NCBI GenBank assembly: GCA_017849395.1
Contig: JAFIHO010000396.1
Location: 1 to 5,140 of the forward strand
Source of the DNA: Hyphomicrobiales bacterium
GTDB taxonomy: Bacteria; Pseudomonadota; Alphaproteobacteria; Micropepsales; Micropepsaceae
Length of the DNA: 5,140 bases
Direction of reading: 5' to 3'
Both the position numbers and the translations under genes were made by a program. Within the stretch, counting starts at the first letter, position 1, and each line of letters starts with the position of its first letter. Positions 4,588 through 5,140 of the stretch are shown here, in pieces. The notes beneath the pieces were generated by a model. The model worked only from the letters and a program-made list of their open reading frames with translations. It had not been told where the DNA came from and did not search any database.

Positions 4588-5140
4588 ATGCCCGCACCGT
4601 CCCGCAGGAAAATTCTGCTGTCCAGCATCGCGGGTTTCATCGCCGCGCGGCTTCCCGCCTTTGCCCAGAACCGCGCCGCCGCGCCAAAGCCGCCCGATAC
4701 CGAATGGCGGCATTATGCGGCGGACCTGGCCAATACACGCTACGCGCCGCTGGACCAGATCAACGGCGGCAATTTCAACGATCTGGAGATCGCCTGGCGC
4801 TTCAAGCCCGATGCCCTGGGCGCGCGCCCCGAATATCAGTTCGAAGCCACGCCGCTGGTCATCAAGGGCCGCCTCTTCACCACCGCCGGTTCGCGCCGCG
4901 ATGTGGTGGCGCTGGATGCCAGGACCGGCGAAGTGTTGTGGCTGCATCGCATCGATGAAGGCGAACGCGGCTCAACCGCCCCACGCCAATTGTCCGGACG
5001 CGGCGTCAGCTACTGGACCGACGGCAACGAGGAACGGATCATCTTCGTCACGCCCGGCTACCGCCTGATCGCGCTGGACGCGAACACCGGCCACCGCATT
5101 CCCGGCTTCGGCGAGAACGGCATCGTCGATCTGCGCCTGA
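4588..5140 (+). CDS. Exported PQQ-dependent (quinoprotein) dehydrogenase, N-terminal part (3' partial)
   Basis: The frame from the ATG at 4588 runs off the window after 184 residues. The N-terminus 'PSRRKILLSS' resembles a twin-arginine (Tat) signal (R6, R7), and cleavage is likely after 'PAFA' (A26). The mature start 'TEWRHYAADLANTRYAPLDQI' minus its last residue is the typical opening of PQQ-dependent alcohol and glucose dehydrogenases. It is followed by 'FEATPLVIKGRLFTTA' (85-100), the propeller repeat 'VVALDARTGEVLWLHR' (106-121, W118), 'RGVSYW' (138-143) and a second repeat 'LIALDANTG' (160-168). The enzymes form an eight-bladed propeller that oxidises alcohols or sugars in the periplasm and passes electrons to quinone or cytochrome c. 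'GRGVSYW' and the 'PGFGENGIVDL' segment suggest the glucose/quinate/shikimate or related soluble branch, but the N-terminal membrane helices of membrane glucose dehydrogenase are absent. Substrate cannot be read from this fragment. The start is fixed by AGGGGAGA upstream. Confidence 0.88.
   Translation, partial: MPAPSRRKILLSSIAGFIAARLPAFAQNRAAAPKPPDTEWRHYAADLANTRYAPLDQINGGNFNDLEIAWRFKPDALGARPEYQFEATPLVIKGRLFTTAGSRRDVVALDARTGEVLWLHRIDEGERGSTAPRQLSGRGVSYWTDGNEERIIFVTPGYRLIALDANTGHRIPGFGENGIVDLRL

Noticed and set aside
4429..4947. A 172-codon minus-strand frame opposite the small gene and the quinoprotein start
   Set aside because: The plus strand carries clear quinoprotein motifs, a signal peptide and a ribosome binding site; the minus frame has none of these.
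1..5140. Defence system, prophage, insertion sequence or CRISPR array
   Set aside because: No transposase, integrase, nuclease, toxin-antitoxin pair, terminal repeat or regularly spaced repeat was found; all recognised genes are housekeeping or envelope functions.

Overview
The window is a gene-dense, high-GC stretch of bacterial chromosome. It most likely comes from an alphaproteobacterium. The EF-P begins with an 'IASSVRKGN' segment and has an 'ENIHPGKG' loop, and the EpmA has an 'RNRERG' motif 2. I recognise both as typical of that class from memory, not from a search. No mobile element, integrase, CRISPR array, tRNA or rRNA is visible, and base composition looks even throughout. It reads as ordinary core or housekeeping chromosome with a few envelope genes.

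Layout: (1) Positions 1-1309 (+) hold the 3' part of a secreted protein. It carries one cysteine-rich repeat followed by an NHL/PAL-like beta-propeller, and its start lies upstream of the window. (2) Positions 1328-2356 (-) hold epmA, convergent with (1) across an 18-base gap that holds a GC hairpin. (3) Positions 2420-2989 (+) hold efp, divergent from epmA over about 63 bases. (4) Positions 3041-3574 (+) hold an exported PrxQ-type peroxiredoxin. (5) Positions 3600-4094 (+) hold a single-domain cupin 25 bases further on, probably co-transcribed with (4). (6) Positions 4095-4310 are a leader or intergenic region with short inverted repeats. (7) Positions 4311-4484 (+) hold a 57-residue uncharacterised protein starting at GTG with a good ribosome binding site. 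(8) Positions 4485-4587 are an intergenic region with two hairpins. (9) Positions 4588-5140 (+) hold the N-terminal 184 residues of an exported PQQ-type quinoprotein dehydrogenase that runs off the window.

The clearest functional unit is epmA-efp. EpmA ligates (R)-beta-lysine to a conserved lysine of EF-P, and this EF-P keeps that lysine (K34) in its PGKG loop. EpmB, the lysine 2,3-aminomutase that supplies beta-lysine, is not in the window. The other genes encode envelope proteins (propeller protein, peroxiredoxin, quinoprotein) or small cytosolic proteins (cupin, 57-residue protein), with no obvious shared pathway.

I found no convincing new multi-gene system. The points most worth a second look are the PAL-like propeller that seems to have lost part of its metal site and gained a cysteine-rich domain, the small GTG-start gene, the perfect 8-bp inverted repeat just ahead of the quinoprotein ribosome binding site, and the two-cysteine arrangement of the exported peroxiredoxin.
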